DNA of 64,000 nucleotides from JBBQKG01 sp038326655 (GCA_038326655.1 JBBQKG010000009.1:1-64000), one strand, 5' to 3'. Positions 25,747 through 32,294 are shown, counted from the stretch's first letter. Program-made: numbers and translations. The notes: generated by a model not told the origin, from the sequence alone.

Positions 25747-25793
25747 CAGCTCGAGACCGTTTGGCGCACGAGCTCCACGTTCCCCTGCGACAT
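25743..25793 (-). pseudogene. Head remnant of an array gene
   Basis: ATG at 25793 starts MSQGNVELVRQT, the standard head, then the sequence leaves the family (VSSC) and stops. Only about 12 codons remain. The break coincides with the 3' end of the inverted forward-strand gene, so insertion of that gene probably cut this copy. The remnant begins 3 nt after the stop of the tail remnant (TAG-CCG-ATG). Confidence 0.65.
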
Positions 25794-25796
25794 CGG

Positions 25797-25940
25797 CTAC
25801 TCCGACAGGCCCGCGGCTTTGAGGGCCTGGTCTTTGCTGTTGTAGTAGTCGAGGCGGGCGATCTTGGAGTCGGCGTCACCGTCCTGCTCCGACAGCCCCA
25901 CGGCTTCGAGGGCGTCGCGGCGGTTGGTGTAGCCGATCTC
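25797..25940 (-). pseudogene. Two stacked tail remnants of array genes
   Basis: Reading in one open frame: EIGYTNRRDALEAVGLSEQDGDADS, directly followed by KIARLDYY ... ALKAAGLSE and TAG. Each is the last ~22-25 residues of an array gene. Both begin at the same point of the domain, the DGK-I turn, and both are joined straight to the preceding junction sequence (TAGGCGA and GCCGACTCC). Two deletions therefore each removed a head plus core and left only a tail. Confidence 0.7.
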
Positions 25941-25942
25941 GC

Positions 25943-26746
25943 CTACTCCGACAGGCCGATGGCTTCGAGGGCTTCTGTCTTGGACGGATAAACCGCCCAC
26001 GACAGCACCTTGCCGTCGCGGAATCTGAGCGCTTGAAAGAACCGCTCCTCCACTTCAACTCCGCTCTGACGACCACGGGCGCGAAACCGGTTGCAGACCA
26101 CGGCCCGATCGCTCTCCTCGACCACATCCAACGCCTCGGTCCGTATCCACTCAAAGGCCTCAGCCAAGGTCGCAATGTAGTCACGCACCCCATCGTGACC
26201 GCGATACGTCACGTCATCCGCTTCCGCGATCCGCGAACGAAACTCCACATCAGGGTCGCAGAGGGCCACCACGGCTTCGGCATCCAACCGACTCATCGCC
26301 TCATACGCGCGCTCAATGCCCTCGACGTTCTCCTGCGACATCGCCTGCTCCGACAGGCCGAGGTCGGCGAACGCGTGGTCGCGGTCCCAGTAAGACACGT
26401 ACTTCATGACCTTCTGGTCGCGGATGTGCAAGACCGTTGCCCCATTCCTGAGCATGCCCCCAACGTTCATCCCGCTCGTCTTGCCGCGTGCATTGAGGTG
26501 GTTGAGAACGAAGACGCGGGATTCGTCGAGTTCGCGGTACGCGTCCGCCTCAATACAGGGGTGCTCCCACAGGTCGAGGATGTTGCGGATCGCCCTCGCC
26601 ATCTCGGCGCGACCCTTCCAGACGCCCGGCTCGACTCCATCGACAACCACGTACTGCACTTCCGGATGGGCCCAATCGAGCGAACTGAAGTCGCCACGTC
26701 CCCAAGCGTCATAGATCGAACGGGCGAGGTCCAGGTTCTCCGACAT
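25943..26746 (-). CDS. Fusion of two NTF2/SnoaL-like domains, array copies 6 and 7
   Basis: 267 residues. Domain 1 (residues 1-134) starts MSENLDLARSIYDAWGRGD and ends FADLGLSEQ; domain 2 starts AMSQENVEGIERAYEAM and ends ALEAIGLSE. At 26345-26347 the reverse strand reads GAG-CAG-GCG-ATG, where sister junctions read GAG-TAG-GCG-ATG, so one base turned the stop into Gln and joined the genes in frame. Domain 2 still has its own ATG (26341) and could also be made alone. Domain 1 is closest to the copy at 31171-31599. Confidence 0.85.
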   Translation of the reverse strand: MSENLDLARSIYDAWGRGDFSSLDWAHPEVQYVVVDGVEPGVWKGRAEMARAIRNILDLWEHPCIEADAYRELDESRVFVLNHLNARGKTSGMNVGGMLRNGATVLHIRDQKVMKYVSYWDRDHAFADLGLSEQAMSQENVEGIERAYEAMSRLDAEAVVALCDPDVEFRSRIAEADDVTYRGHDGVRDYIATLAEAFEWIRTEALDVVEESDRAVVCNRFRARGRQSGVEVEERFFQALRFRDGKVLSWAVYPSKTEALEAIGLSE

Positions 26747-27053
26747 CGCTTGGCAGTATCCCGCAGCGGGTTGGGGCGCTTGCCACGCGTCTTTACAGAC
26801 GACGCGGTCTCACGGGGGCCGCGGAGCTCGAGCTGGTGGACATCGTTCGGGCGAAGGACGGCGGCGAGTTTGAACACGAAGCGACATCGAAGGCCCCAGA
26901 GCTCGTGCAGGAACTCGAAGAGCTGGCCCTCTCGCTGGACGACCCGGCCGACTTCGCGCTCTTTTGCCAAGACCTGATGGATCGCCTCCGCGATCCCGAG
27001 CGCAGGGGGCGGAACCTAGTGCTGAGCGGCCGGCACGAATGACCGGCGAGCGC
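26747..27053. other. 307-nt gap in the array with one small forward frame
   Basis: Upstream of the fusion gene the junction reads ATGTCGGAG preceded by GCGGGATACTGCCAAGCG, a decayed copy of the long leader. The rest is occupied only by the forward frame 26836-27042. No array remnant is recognisable in the remaining bases. Confidence 0.4.
26836..27042 (+). CDS. Small acidic hypothetical protein or gene fragment
   Basis: 68 residues from GTG, charged and helix-prone (APELVQELEELALSLDD, FALFCQDLMDRLRD). No family recognised. The frame is open for about 20 codons upstream without a start, so it may be the C-terminal stub of a lost gene rather than a gene. It points against the surrounding array. 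Confidence 0.3.
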   Translation: MDIVRAKDGGEFEHEATSKAPELVQELEELALSLDDPADFALFCQDLMDRLRDPERRGRNLVLSGRHE

Positions 27054-27488
27054 TCAGGAGTCGGTGTGAGCGTCCTGCTCCGACAGGCCCACGGCTTCGA
27101 GAGCCTTCCGCTCGTTTCGGAAGAACCCCACTTGAACGATCTTGCCGTCGCGAAACAGGATGTCCCAGGCGAGGAAGAACTCGACCGGGAGCCCGCTAGC
27201 TCTTCCGACCTGCTGCTGGTGAAGCCATACGAGAACTCGATCGCCAACGCCTCTGATCCACTGGACATCGATCCGCATATCGCTCCATGCCGGAAGCCAT
27301 GCCCGCCAGAAGTCGCGAACTTCTTCGGGGCCAAAGTACACCCGAACGAAATCCTCGTTCTCCCACTCCAGGCCTCGGGGGTCGAACACGACGCCCTCGT
27401 CGAGCAAGTCGGCGCTTGTTCGGAAGTGTCCTCGGTCGATGAACTCCTCGAACAGCCTCCGCACGATCTCCACGTTCTCCTGCGACAT
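27054..27488 (-). CDS. NTF2/SnoaL-like protein, array copy 8
   Basis: 144 residues: head MSQENVEIVRRLFEEFIDRG, VRDFWRAWLPAWSDMRID, GVGDRVLVWLHQQQVGRASG, ILFRDGKIVQV and the long tail ALEAVGLSEQDAHTDS. It starts 3 nt after copy 9 (short junction). Confidence 0.86.
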   Translation of the reverse strand: MSQENVEIVRRLFEEFIDRGHFRTSADLLDEGVVFDPRGLEWENEDFVRVYFGPEEVRDFWRAWLPAWSDMRIDVQWIRGVGDRVLVWLHQQQVGRASGLPVEFFLAWDILFRDGKIVQVGFFRNERKALEAVGLSEQDAHTDS

Positions 27489-27491
27489 CGC

Positions 27492-27887
27492 CTACTCCGA
27501 GAGGCCGGCGGCTTCGCGTGCCTGACCGGCATCGAAGAAGGCGCGAACCTCAATCACTTTGCCATCGCGCAGGAGGTAGACGAGCGAGAGCGGCTGTTCA
27601 ACGAGAGCGTCCGTGTCCTTTCCTCGTCCTCGCTGCCATCCCTCAACCAGAACGTAGTCGCCTGCGTCGATGTACTCGTCGAGGCCAATCTGCCATTCGC
27701 TCCAAGCCTCGGCCCACACGCTCAGCGCTCTGAACACACCTTCCATGCCCGTGTGCACCTGCGTATCCGGGAAGTCCGGCGGGTCATGCCAGGCGATGTC
27801 CTCAGCGGACGTCTCAGGCGAAAGCTCGCCCGTCGTGACGAAGCGATCGACTTGCCTGCGCACGATCTCCACGTTCTCCTGCGACAT
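27492..27887 (-). CDS. NTF2/SnoaL-like protein, array copy 9
   Basis: 131 residues: head MSQENVEIVRRQVDRFVTTG, DIAWHDPPDF, GMEGVFRALSVWAEAWSEW, YIDAGDYVLVEGWQRGRGKD, YLLRDGKVIEV and the shorter tail AREAAGLSE. The pocket region (EDIAWHD) differs from all other copies. Three-nt gaps on both sides. Confidence 0.86.
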   Translation of the reverse strand: MSQENVEIVRRQVDRFVTTGELSPETSAEDIAWHDPPDFPDTQVHTGMEGVFRALSVWAEAWSEWQIGLDEYIDAGDYVLVEGWQRGRGKDTDALVEQPLSLVYLLRDGKVIEVRAFFDAGQAREAAGLSE

Positions 27888-27890
27888 CGC

Positions 27891-28286
27891 CTACTCCGAG
27901 AAACCGGCGGCTTCGAGGGCCTCCGCACGGGCCGTGTGTTCGTAGATGTAAGCGATTTTGTCGCCGCGCAGCCTGAAATGGAAATGAAGCCGAACATCGA
28001 CCTCGACTCCACTACCCCTGCCTCGCGCTGTCACGTGGGCCGTGACGACGACGTTGGAGCCCTGCGCGACGAAGTTTTCCAGATCGACGTCTTGGTCCTC
28101 CCAGCTTTCGAGCCAGTGACTCCGGATTCGCATGGCCCCGTCGATGCCATAGGAAGGCGAGTGGTTGTCCTCGAACGGGAACCATTCGATCTCCGGATGC
28201 AGACTGTCCCGAAAGGCGTCCGGGTCGTCGGCGAACGCGTCGAACCATGCCTGCACCGTGTCTGTCCGCACGTTCTCCTGCGACAT
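27891..28286 (-). CDS. NTF2/SnoaL-like protein, array copy 10
   Basis: 131 residues: head MSQENVRTDTVQAWFDAFAD, HPEIEWFPF, IDGAMRIRSHWLESWED, FVAQGSNVVVTAHVTARGRG, RGDKIAYIYEH and tail ALEAAGFSE (GFSE is unique here). The start has the 23-nt long junction upstream. Confidence 0.86.
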   Translation of the reverse strand: MSQENVRTDTVQAWFDAFADDPDAFRDSLHPEIEWFPFEDNHSPSYGIDGAMRIRSHWLESWEDQDVDLENFVAQGSNVVVTAHVTARGRGSGVEVDVRLHFHFRLRGDKIAYIYEHTARAEALEAAGFSE

Positions 28287-28309
28287 CGCCCGCGCAGTAT
28301 CCCGCAGGC

Positions 28310-28741
28310 TCAGGAGTCGGCGTGAGCGTCTTGCTCCGACAGCCCCACGGCTTCGAGGGCTTCAGCGCGAGATGGGAACCAGACTGCGCGGATGATCTTG
28401 CCATCCTGAATCGTCCACACGGTTCCCAGCTCTTCTTCCACTTCCAGGCCGCTCACTCTTCCGCGTCCGCGCTGGATCATGGAGGACACGACCCGCTGCT
28501 GACCGGCATCGACCAGTTGCGAAAGGATGTCGTTCACGGTTTCCCATGGCTCGTACCACTCGCGGAGCCACTTCAGCAAGGCTTCTCTCCCCAGAACAAC
28601 CTTTCCCGTGATAGCGCCACGCTCTGTACGAGAGGCATCCCAGACGATGTAAGCGTCGTAGATGTCGAATACGGCGGCGGAGTCGCGACGGGCGGCGGCA
28701 TCGAACAACCTCTGCACTATTTCCACGTTCTCCTGCGACAT
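28310..28741 (-). CDS. NTF2/SnoaL-like protein, array copy 11
   Basis: 143 residues: head MSQENVEIVQRLFDAAARRD, DAYIVWDASR, LGREALLKWLREWYEPWE, LVDAGQQRVVSSMIQRGRG, WTIQDGKIIRA and the long tail EAVGLSEQDAHADS. Both flanking junctions are of the 23-nt type, so it may be transcribed from its own GATACT element. Confidence 0.86.
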   Translation of the reverse strand: MSQENVEIVQRLFDAAARRDSAAVFDIYDAYIVWDASRTERGAITGKVVLGREALLKWLREWYEPWETVNDILSQLVDAGQQRVVSSMIQRGRGRVSGLEVEEELGTVWTIQDGKIIRAVWFPSRAEALEAVGLSEQDAHADS

Positions 28742-28764
28742 CGCCCGCGCAGTATCCCTCAGGT

Positions 28765-29187
28765 TCAGGAGTCGGCGTGAACGTCCTGCTCCGACAGGCC
28801 GACCATCTCGAGAGCTTCCTCAAGGCTGGCAGGGTGGTCAATACGGATGATCTTTCCGCCGCGCATGGTCACGATCCACGGGACCACTTTCTGGACCGTC
28901 GCGCCGCTCTCCCGTCCTTTTGCCGTGGCTTTCTGAATCGTGAGAACGGAGTCGCCTACGTTGATTACCTGCTCTATCTCCACGCGGTAAGACCCCCCGA
29001 AGGCTGCGAAGAACTGCGTGTAGTAGCGCTCGACGGCCTCGGCTCCGTGATAAGTGCCCCCGTCTATGTTGGGCGGTGCGATCCGCATGACGATGTCAGC
29101 GTCGTAAAGGCTCAAGAAAAACGACGGATCGCCGTGGTTGAAAGCCTCGAAGGCCTCGCGCACCAGCTCCACGTTCTCCTGCGACAT
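28765..29187 (-). CDS. NTF2/SnoaL-like protein, array copy 12
   Basis: 140 residues: head MSQENVELVREAFEAFNHGD, YHGAEAVERYYTQFFAAFG, VINVGDSVLTIQKATAKGRE, VTMRGGKIIRI and tail ALEMVGLSEQDVHADS. It starts 3 nt after copy 13. Confidence 0.86.
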   Translation of the reverse strand: MSQENVELVREAFEAFNHGDPSFFLSLYDADIVMRIAPPNIDGGTYHGAEAVERYYTQFFAAFGGSYRVEIEQVINVGDSVLTIQKATAKGRESGATVQKVVPWIVTMRGGKIIRIDHPASLEEALEMVGLSEQDVHADS

Positions 29188-29190
29188 CGC

Positions 29191-29589
29191 CTACTCCGAG
29201 AGGCCCACGGCTTCGAGTGCTTGCGACCGATCAAGGAACCAGTCGATCCGCGTAATACGTCGATTGAGCAACGTGAAGACGGCCCAGAGCGTCCGATCGA
29301 ACTCGATCCCGCTGTCTTTCCCTTTCGTGATCCAGCGGGCGCCCATGACGACTTGGCTTCCTGTCACGTGGAGTTCCTCAAGCTCGTTTCGGTCAGTCAC
29401 CCACGACTCTTTGAGCCGCATGCTCTGGCGAATCCAAGCTTCGCAGCCGACGCTCACCTCTCCATCCGGCCACCCTTCGGGCGGAATGACCACGACATAG
29501 GGATCATGAATGGCTTCATACGCGGCCCAATCCCGTCGAGTCCACAGATCGATCCAGCGCCGCACGACCTCGGCGTTCTCCTCAGACAT
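29191..29589 (-). CDS. NTF2/SnoaL-like protein, array copy 13 (first gene of the lower sub-array)
   Basis: 132 residues: head MSEENAEVVRRWIDLWTRRD, GCEAWIRQSMRLKESWV, LHVTGSQVVMGARWITKGKD, LLNRRITRIDW and tail ALEAVGLSE. The frame is open far upstream, but the ATG at 29589 matches the family head. Upstream lies a 78-bp leader repeated before copy 17, then broken phage genes. Genes down to copy 8 could be read from here. Confidence 0.85.
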   Translation of the reverse strand: MSEENAEVVRRWIDLWTRRDWAAYEAIHDPYVVVIPPEGWPDGEVSVGCEAWIRQSMRLKESWVTDRNELEELHVTGSQVVMGARWITKGKDSGIEFDRTLWAVFTLLNRRITRIDWFLDRSQALEAVGLSE

Positions 29590-29667
29590 CGCCCGCGCAG
29601 TATCCCCGTAGTAGGGGGGCCTCGCAATCAAGACGTGCTCCAGCACCGGGACGCTTCCGCCTCGCCA
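29590..29667 (-). repeat. 78-bp array leader, copy A
   Basis: Matches 32008-32085 at about 74 of 78 positions and stops matching sharply at both outer edges after CGCCTCGCCA. On the reverse strand it ends GATACTGCGCGGGCG directly before the first ATG of a sub-array, so it probably carries the promoter. Beyond it each copy meets a different phage gene fragment. Confidence 0.75.
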
Positions 29668-29825
29668 ATTGGGAAGCCGCCGACTATGAGGGCGGGTTGA
29701 TGTGCCCTGGGTGCCTAACACTCGCCGAGGAACGCGAGATAGAGGAGGACTGGGCCGAAACCGCTGAGCTGGCGAAAGAGCAACAGAAACGCGAACTTCC
29801 CTCCGCCGAGACTGGCGAAGGTTGA
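29667..29825 (+). pseudogene. C-terminal fragment of a phage-type gene
   Basis: An open frame without a start reads NWEAADYEGGLMCPGCLTLA, then a charged helix (EEREIEEDWAETAELAKEQ) and TGA. The CPGC pair looks like half of a zinc knuckle. It begins exactly where the array leader ends, so its 5' part was replaced by the leader. The specific phage protein is not recognised. Confidence 0.45.
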
Positions 29826-29844
29826 CGGAGGCAGCGTAGTGCGC

Positions 29845-29863
29845 GTGTCGGGTTGACACAACC
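29845..29863. repeat. 19-bp direct repeat, left copy
   Basis: GTGTCGGGTTGACACAACC; the right copy at 32276-32294 differs at one base. The core TGTC-GGGTT-GACA is itself an inverted repeat. The pair brackets a 2.4-kb segment holding four array genes and phage fragments, so it may be an attachment site or element end. Confidence 0.5.
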
Positions 29864-29952
29864 GATACGGCTCCACTTCACAAGCGGCCTTTCGCTTTCT
29901 AGAGCGAAACCACTACCGCTCTCGACCGCTCGTAACCGCTCTGCGGGGCAGT

Positions 29953-29977
29953 TGACTGTCCCGCATTGTGTCCCGCA
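29953..29977. repeat. 25-bp direct repeat, left copy
   Basis: Identical over 25 bp to 32207-32231. It contains TCCCGCA twice (TGTCCCGCAT then GTGTCCCGCA). It lies between the phage fragments on the left side; the right copy follows the broken terminase gene. Confidence 0.6.
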
Positions 29978-30000
29978 CTCGCGCCCGTACCTTGGCTGGA

Positions 30001-30135
30001 ATGGCGACGATCGCTGAGGATTCACAAACATTCCTGACGCCTGAGCAGGTCGCACGGGGACAGCTCCGTGACGCTTCTGCGCCCGTGCCTCGATTGCCAA
30101 CGGCTCAGCACAGGGAGCCGATGCCCGAGCTGTAG
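30001..30135 (+). pseudogene. Possible excisionase-type N-terminal fragment
   Basis: A 44-residue frame starting MATIAEDSQTFLTPEQVARG. The FLTPEQVA segment is like the start of HTH_17 excisionase domains, but the helix-turn-helix does not continue (RLPTAQHREPMPEL, stop). It overlaps the HNH gene in another frame, so the two pieces were probably joined by deletion. Low certainty. Confidence 0.25.
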
Positions 30136-30314
30136 CCGGCGCACGCGGGCTAGGTTCCACACGCCGATCTACAAGGCGTCGCGAGCTGCGGCGCTGAAGC
30201 GCGACCGCGTCTGCGTCGTCTGCGGTGCCGGCGGCCCAGGGCTTCACGCCCACCACGCTGAGCCCTTCAGAGATCGACCGAGAGATGACCGGCTCGTGAT
30301 GCTCTGCCGGCGCG
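30068..30314 (+). pseudogene. 3'-truncated phage-type HNH endonuclease
   Basis: About 82 residues from GTG: a CLDC ... CPSC zinc pair, then ALKRDRVCVVCGAGGPGLHAH, HHAEPFRDRPRDD and LVMLCRR. This is a normal HNH layout, but it breaks off just before the final Cys-His, where the 3' end of array copy 14 begins. Beyond this point the frame is only the antisense of the array tail. In many phages this gene stands directly before the terminase small subunit, a piece of which is at 32124. Confidence 0.7.
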
Positions 30315-30737
30315 TCAGGGCTCGGCTTGAGCGTCTTGCTCCGACCCCGCGGCTTCGAGGGCTTCCCGCCGGGTTGCGAAGCTCTGGAAACGCCTGATCT
30401 TGCCTCCCGCCACCGTCCAAAGCTGGACAACGTTCATATCGGTAGGGATTCCGCTGGCGCGGCCGATCCCACGAAAGTGCGTGTGCGTCAGCACGTGTTC
30501 GGTGTCAAGCGCCACCGCCTCGATCGGCTTCAGCTTGATCTCCGCCCACGGCTCCGTGAAGGCGTCCCAAAAACGGCGAATTCCCGGATGCCCCTGGTAC
30601 CCGCCGCCCGATCCGACGAACTGCCCCGAGGGTTCCCACAGGGCGTCCTCGCCGATCAGCTTCAGGGTTCTTTCGAAGTCGCCCTCGCTGAATCGCGCGA
30701 GCGCTTCACACACGATCTCCACGTTTTCCTGCGACAT
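30315..30737 (-). CDS. NTF2/SnoaL-like protein, array copy 14
   Basis: 140 residues: head MSQENVEIVCEALARFSEGD, ALWEPSGQF, YQGHPGIRRFWDAFTEPW, TEHVLTHTHFRGIGRASG, WTVAGGKIRRF and tail EALEAAGSEQDAQAEP, in which the Leu of GLSE is lost. Its 3' end adjoins the broken HNH gene head-on. It starts 3 nt after copy 15. Confidence 0.85.
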   Translation of the reverse strand: MSQENVEIVCEALARFSEGDFERTLKLIGEDALWEPSGQFVGSGGGYQGHPGIRRFWDAFTEPWAEIKLKPIEAVALDTEHVLTHTHFRGIGRASGIPTDMNVVQLWTVAGGKIRRFQSFATRREALEAAGSEQDAQAEP

Positions 30738-30740
30738 CGC

Positions 30741-31148
30741 CTACTCCGAGAGGCCAGCGGCTTCGTGGGCGGCTCTGCGGTTGGGATAAAGGTCACAGCG
30801 AACGACCCGTCCGTGGCGCAGCGTGTAGATCCAAGCCCCGTGCTGGTCAATCGGAACCCCGCTGGTCCGGCCCCTTCCCTGATGCCTGGCGACGATCAGC
30901 ACTCGGTCGTCCAAATCCCGCACTTCCTCGATCTCGAATCGGTAGTCGCGGTCGAAGGACCGGAACCAGTCCCCGAACCACGCGCCGACCGCATCCTTGC
31001 CGACAACTCCCGGTCCGCCTGCCGCGCGAAGGTCGCCGTGGTTGACGAGCACCATGTCGTCTGCATAGGCATCCATGATCGCTCGGAAGTCGCGCTTGTT
31101 CACGTTTTCGAACAAGCCCACGACGAGGTCGACGTTCTCCTGCGACAT
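30741..31148 (-). CDS. NTF2/SnoaL-like protein, array copy 15
   Basis: 135 residues from the family ATG (a GTG one codon earlier is possible): head MSQENVDLVVGLFENVNKRD, YADDMVLVNHGD, VGAWFGDWFRSFDRDYRFE, DLDDRVLIVARHQGRGRTSG, YTLRHGRVVRC and tail AHEAAGLSE. The upstream junction is the long type, 22 nt. Confidence 0.86.
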   Translation of the reverse strand: MSQENVDLVVGLFENVNKRDFRAIMDAYADDMVLVNHGDLRAAGGPGVVGKDAVGAWFGDWFRSFDRDYRFEIEEVRDLDDRVLIVARHQGRGRTSGVPIDQHGAWIYTLRHGRVVRCDLYPNRRAAHEAAGLSE

Positions 31149-31170
31149 CACCCGCGCAGTATCCGCAGGC

Positions 31171-31599
31171 TCAGGAGTCGGCGTGAGCGTCTTGCTCCGA
31201 CAGGCCGAGGTCCGCGAGTGCGCGTCGGTAGTCCGTGTATACGACGAGCCTAGTCACCAAGCTATTCCGGATATGGAAGACGCTCGCGGCCTTGGTCCAC
31301 ACCTGACCGATCTCCAGCCCGCTGGTCCTGCCGCGCCCGCCGAAGCGTGCGAGCACCAGGATCCGTTCCTCGCCCAGCTCGAGGAACTCGTCGGGCTCCA
31401 CGCGGAACTCCTCCCATGCGCTGAGCCACTCCCGCCACCCGTTCGCCATCCCGTCCAATCCCTTCCACCTGCCGGCCGAGGGAGTGTCGCCGATCGGCTG
31501 GAAGTCGATCTCGGGATCCGCCCAATGTGTCTCCTCGAAGACTCCGCGCTCCCATGCCGCGTAGATCGAGCGGACGATCTCCACGTTCTCCTGCGACAT
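31171..31599 (-). CDS. NTF2/SnoaL-like protein, array copy 16
   Basis: 142 residues: head MSQENVEIVRSIYAAWERG, WADPEIDFQP, GWREWLSAWEEFRVEPDEF, ILVLARFGGRGRTSG, SVFHIRNSLVTRL and tail RALADLGLSEQDAHADS. SIYxAW, the HIR turn and the ADLGLSEQ ending are shared only with domain 1 of the fusion gene, marking a subtype that has been copied within the array. Confidence 0.86.
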   Translation of the reverse strand: MSQENVEIVRSIYAAWERGVFEETHWADPEIDFQPIGDTPSAGRWKGLDGMANGWREWLSAWEEFRVEPDEFLELGEERILVLARFGGRGRTSGLEIGQVWTKAASVFHIRNSLVTRLVVYTDYRRALADLGLSEQDAHADS

Positions 31600-31602
31600 C
31601 GC

Positions 31603-32007
31603 CTACTCCGACAGCCCCACGGCTTCGAGGGCTTCCTGGCGATCGAGAAAGATGCGGATGCGCTTGATCTTGCCATGGGCCAGGTCGTAAACGTTTGCGC
31701 TGGGGATGTCGCTACCGAGGTTGATCCCGCTCGCCCGCCCGCTGATGTTGAGGCGCATGAAGCCCAGCACTCGATCAGTTCCTATCGACTCCAGCCTTTC
31801 AATGGTGACCCGGAAATCCGGAGCTGTATCGAGCACATCGGCGAAGAATCGCCTGATTCCATCGGACCCCTCGTAGGCGCCTTCGATTGGCGCGACCGGG
31901 TTTTCCATCCGGACGTCCGCTGTGCAACAGGCGAGGTAGCTGTCGACGTCGCCGTCGTTGACTGCCGCGACCGCCCGCTTCACAACCTCCACGTTCTCCT
32001 GCGACAT
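31603..32007 (-). CDS. NTF2/SnoaL-like protein, array copy 17 (first gene of the upper sub-array)
   Basis: 134 residues: head MSQENVEVVKRAVAAVNDGD, CCTADVRMENP, GSDGIRRFFADVLDTAPDFR, DRVLGFMRLNISGRASG, YDLAHGKIKRI and tail ALEAVGLSE. It is preceded by leader copy B and then the cut terminase gene. Copies 16, 15 and 14 follow with gaps of 3, 22 and 3 nt, so the four could form one transcript. Confidence 0.85.
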   Translation of the reverse strand: MSQENVEVVKRAVAAVNDGDVDSYLACCTADVRMENPVAPIEGAYEGSDGIRRFFADVLDTAPDFRVTIERLESIGTDRVLGFMRLNISGRASGINLGSDIPSANVYDLAHGKIKRIRIFLDRQEALEAVGLSE

Positions 32008-32085
32008 CGCCCGCGCAGTATCGCCGTAGTAGGGGGGCCTCGCAATGACGACGTGGTCCAGCACCGGGACGCTTCCGCCTCGCCA
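32008..32085 (-). repeat. 78-bp array leader, copy B
   Basis: Near-identical to leader copy A (29590-29667), including CCCCCCTACTACGG and GATACTGCGCGGGCG before the ATG. Divergence begins after CGCCTCGCCA, where phage-type sequence starts. Confidence 0.75.
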
Positions 32086-32123
32086 GTCACGACCGCAGCA
32101 GACACCCGAAGGGGCGCTGCGCG

Positions 32124-32193
32124 GTGAGAGGCGGCCACAACGCCAAGCCGGTCGAGATTCGACGCCGTGAGGGCAACCCTGGGAAGCGCCAGT
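32124..32193 (+). pseudogene. N-terminal fragment of a P27-type phage terminase small subunit
   Basis: GTG start, then RGGHNAKPVEIRRREGNPGK and RQL. This is the typical first 20-25 residues of P27-family terminase small subunits (a basic start with an EGNPGKR motif). The family match ends near 32193, shortly before the 25-bp repeat, and the rest of the gene and the large subunit are absent. Confidence 0.65.
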
Positions 32194-32206
32194 TGGTTCT
32201 CCGCGC

Positions 32207-32231
32207 TGACTGTCCCGCATTGTGTCCCGCA
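32207..32231. repeat. 25-bp direct repeat, right copy
   Basis: Identical to 29953-29977. It sits about 13 nt after the end of the terminase fragment and about 45 nt before the right copy of the 19-bp repeat. Confidence 0.6.
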
Positions 32232-32275
32232 GAAGGCGCTATCCCGCGGGCGCTATCCCGCTCATGTCCAGGAAA

Positions 32276-32294
32276 GTGTCGGGTTGACATAACC
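32276..32294. repeat. 19-bp direct repeat, right copy
   Basis: GTGTCGGGTTGACATAACC, 18 of 19 positions as in 29845-29863. On the other strand it reads TGTCAACCCGACAC and is followed by TTTCCTGGACA, which looks like an insertion-sequence end, but no transposase is near. Confidence 0.45.

Noticed and set aside
29845..29863. tRNA 3'-end as a prophage attachment site
   Set aside because: The repeat lacks the T-loop and acceptor pattern of a tRNA end.
22817..32007. Regularly spaced repeats that could suggest a CRISPR array
   Set aside because: The repeats are gene junctions about 400 bp apart with coding sequence between them; no short spacer pattern or cas genes.
26033..32127. Several long forward-strand frames across the array with repeated HVLLRHRLLRE-like segments
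   Set aside because: They are exact antisense of the MSQENVEIV heads and GLSE tails; their repeats come from the array genes on the other strand.
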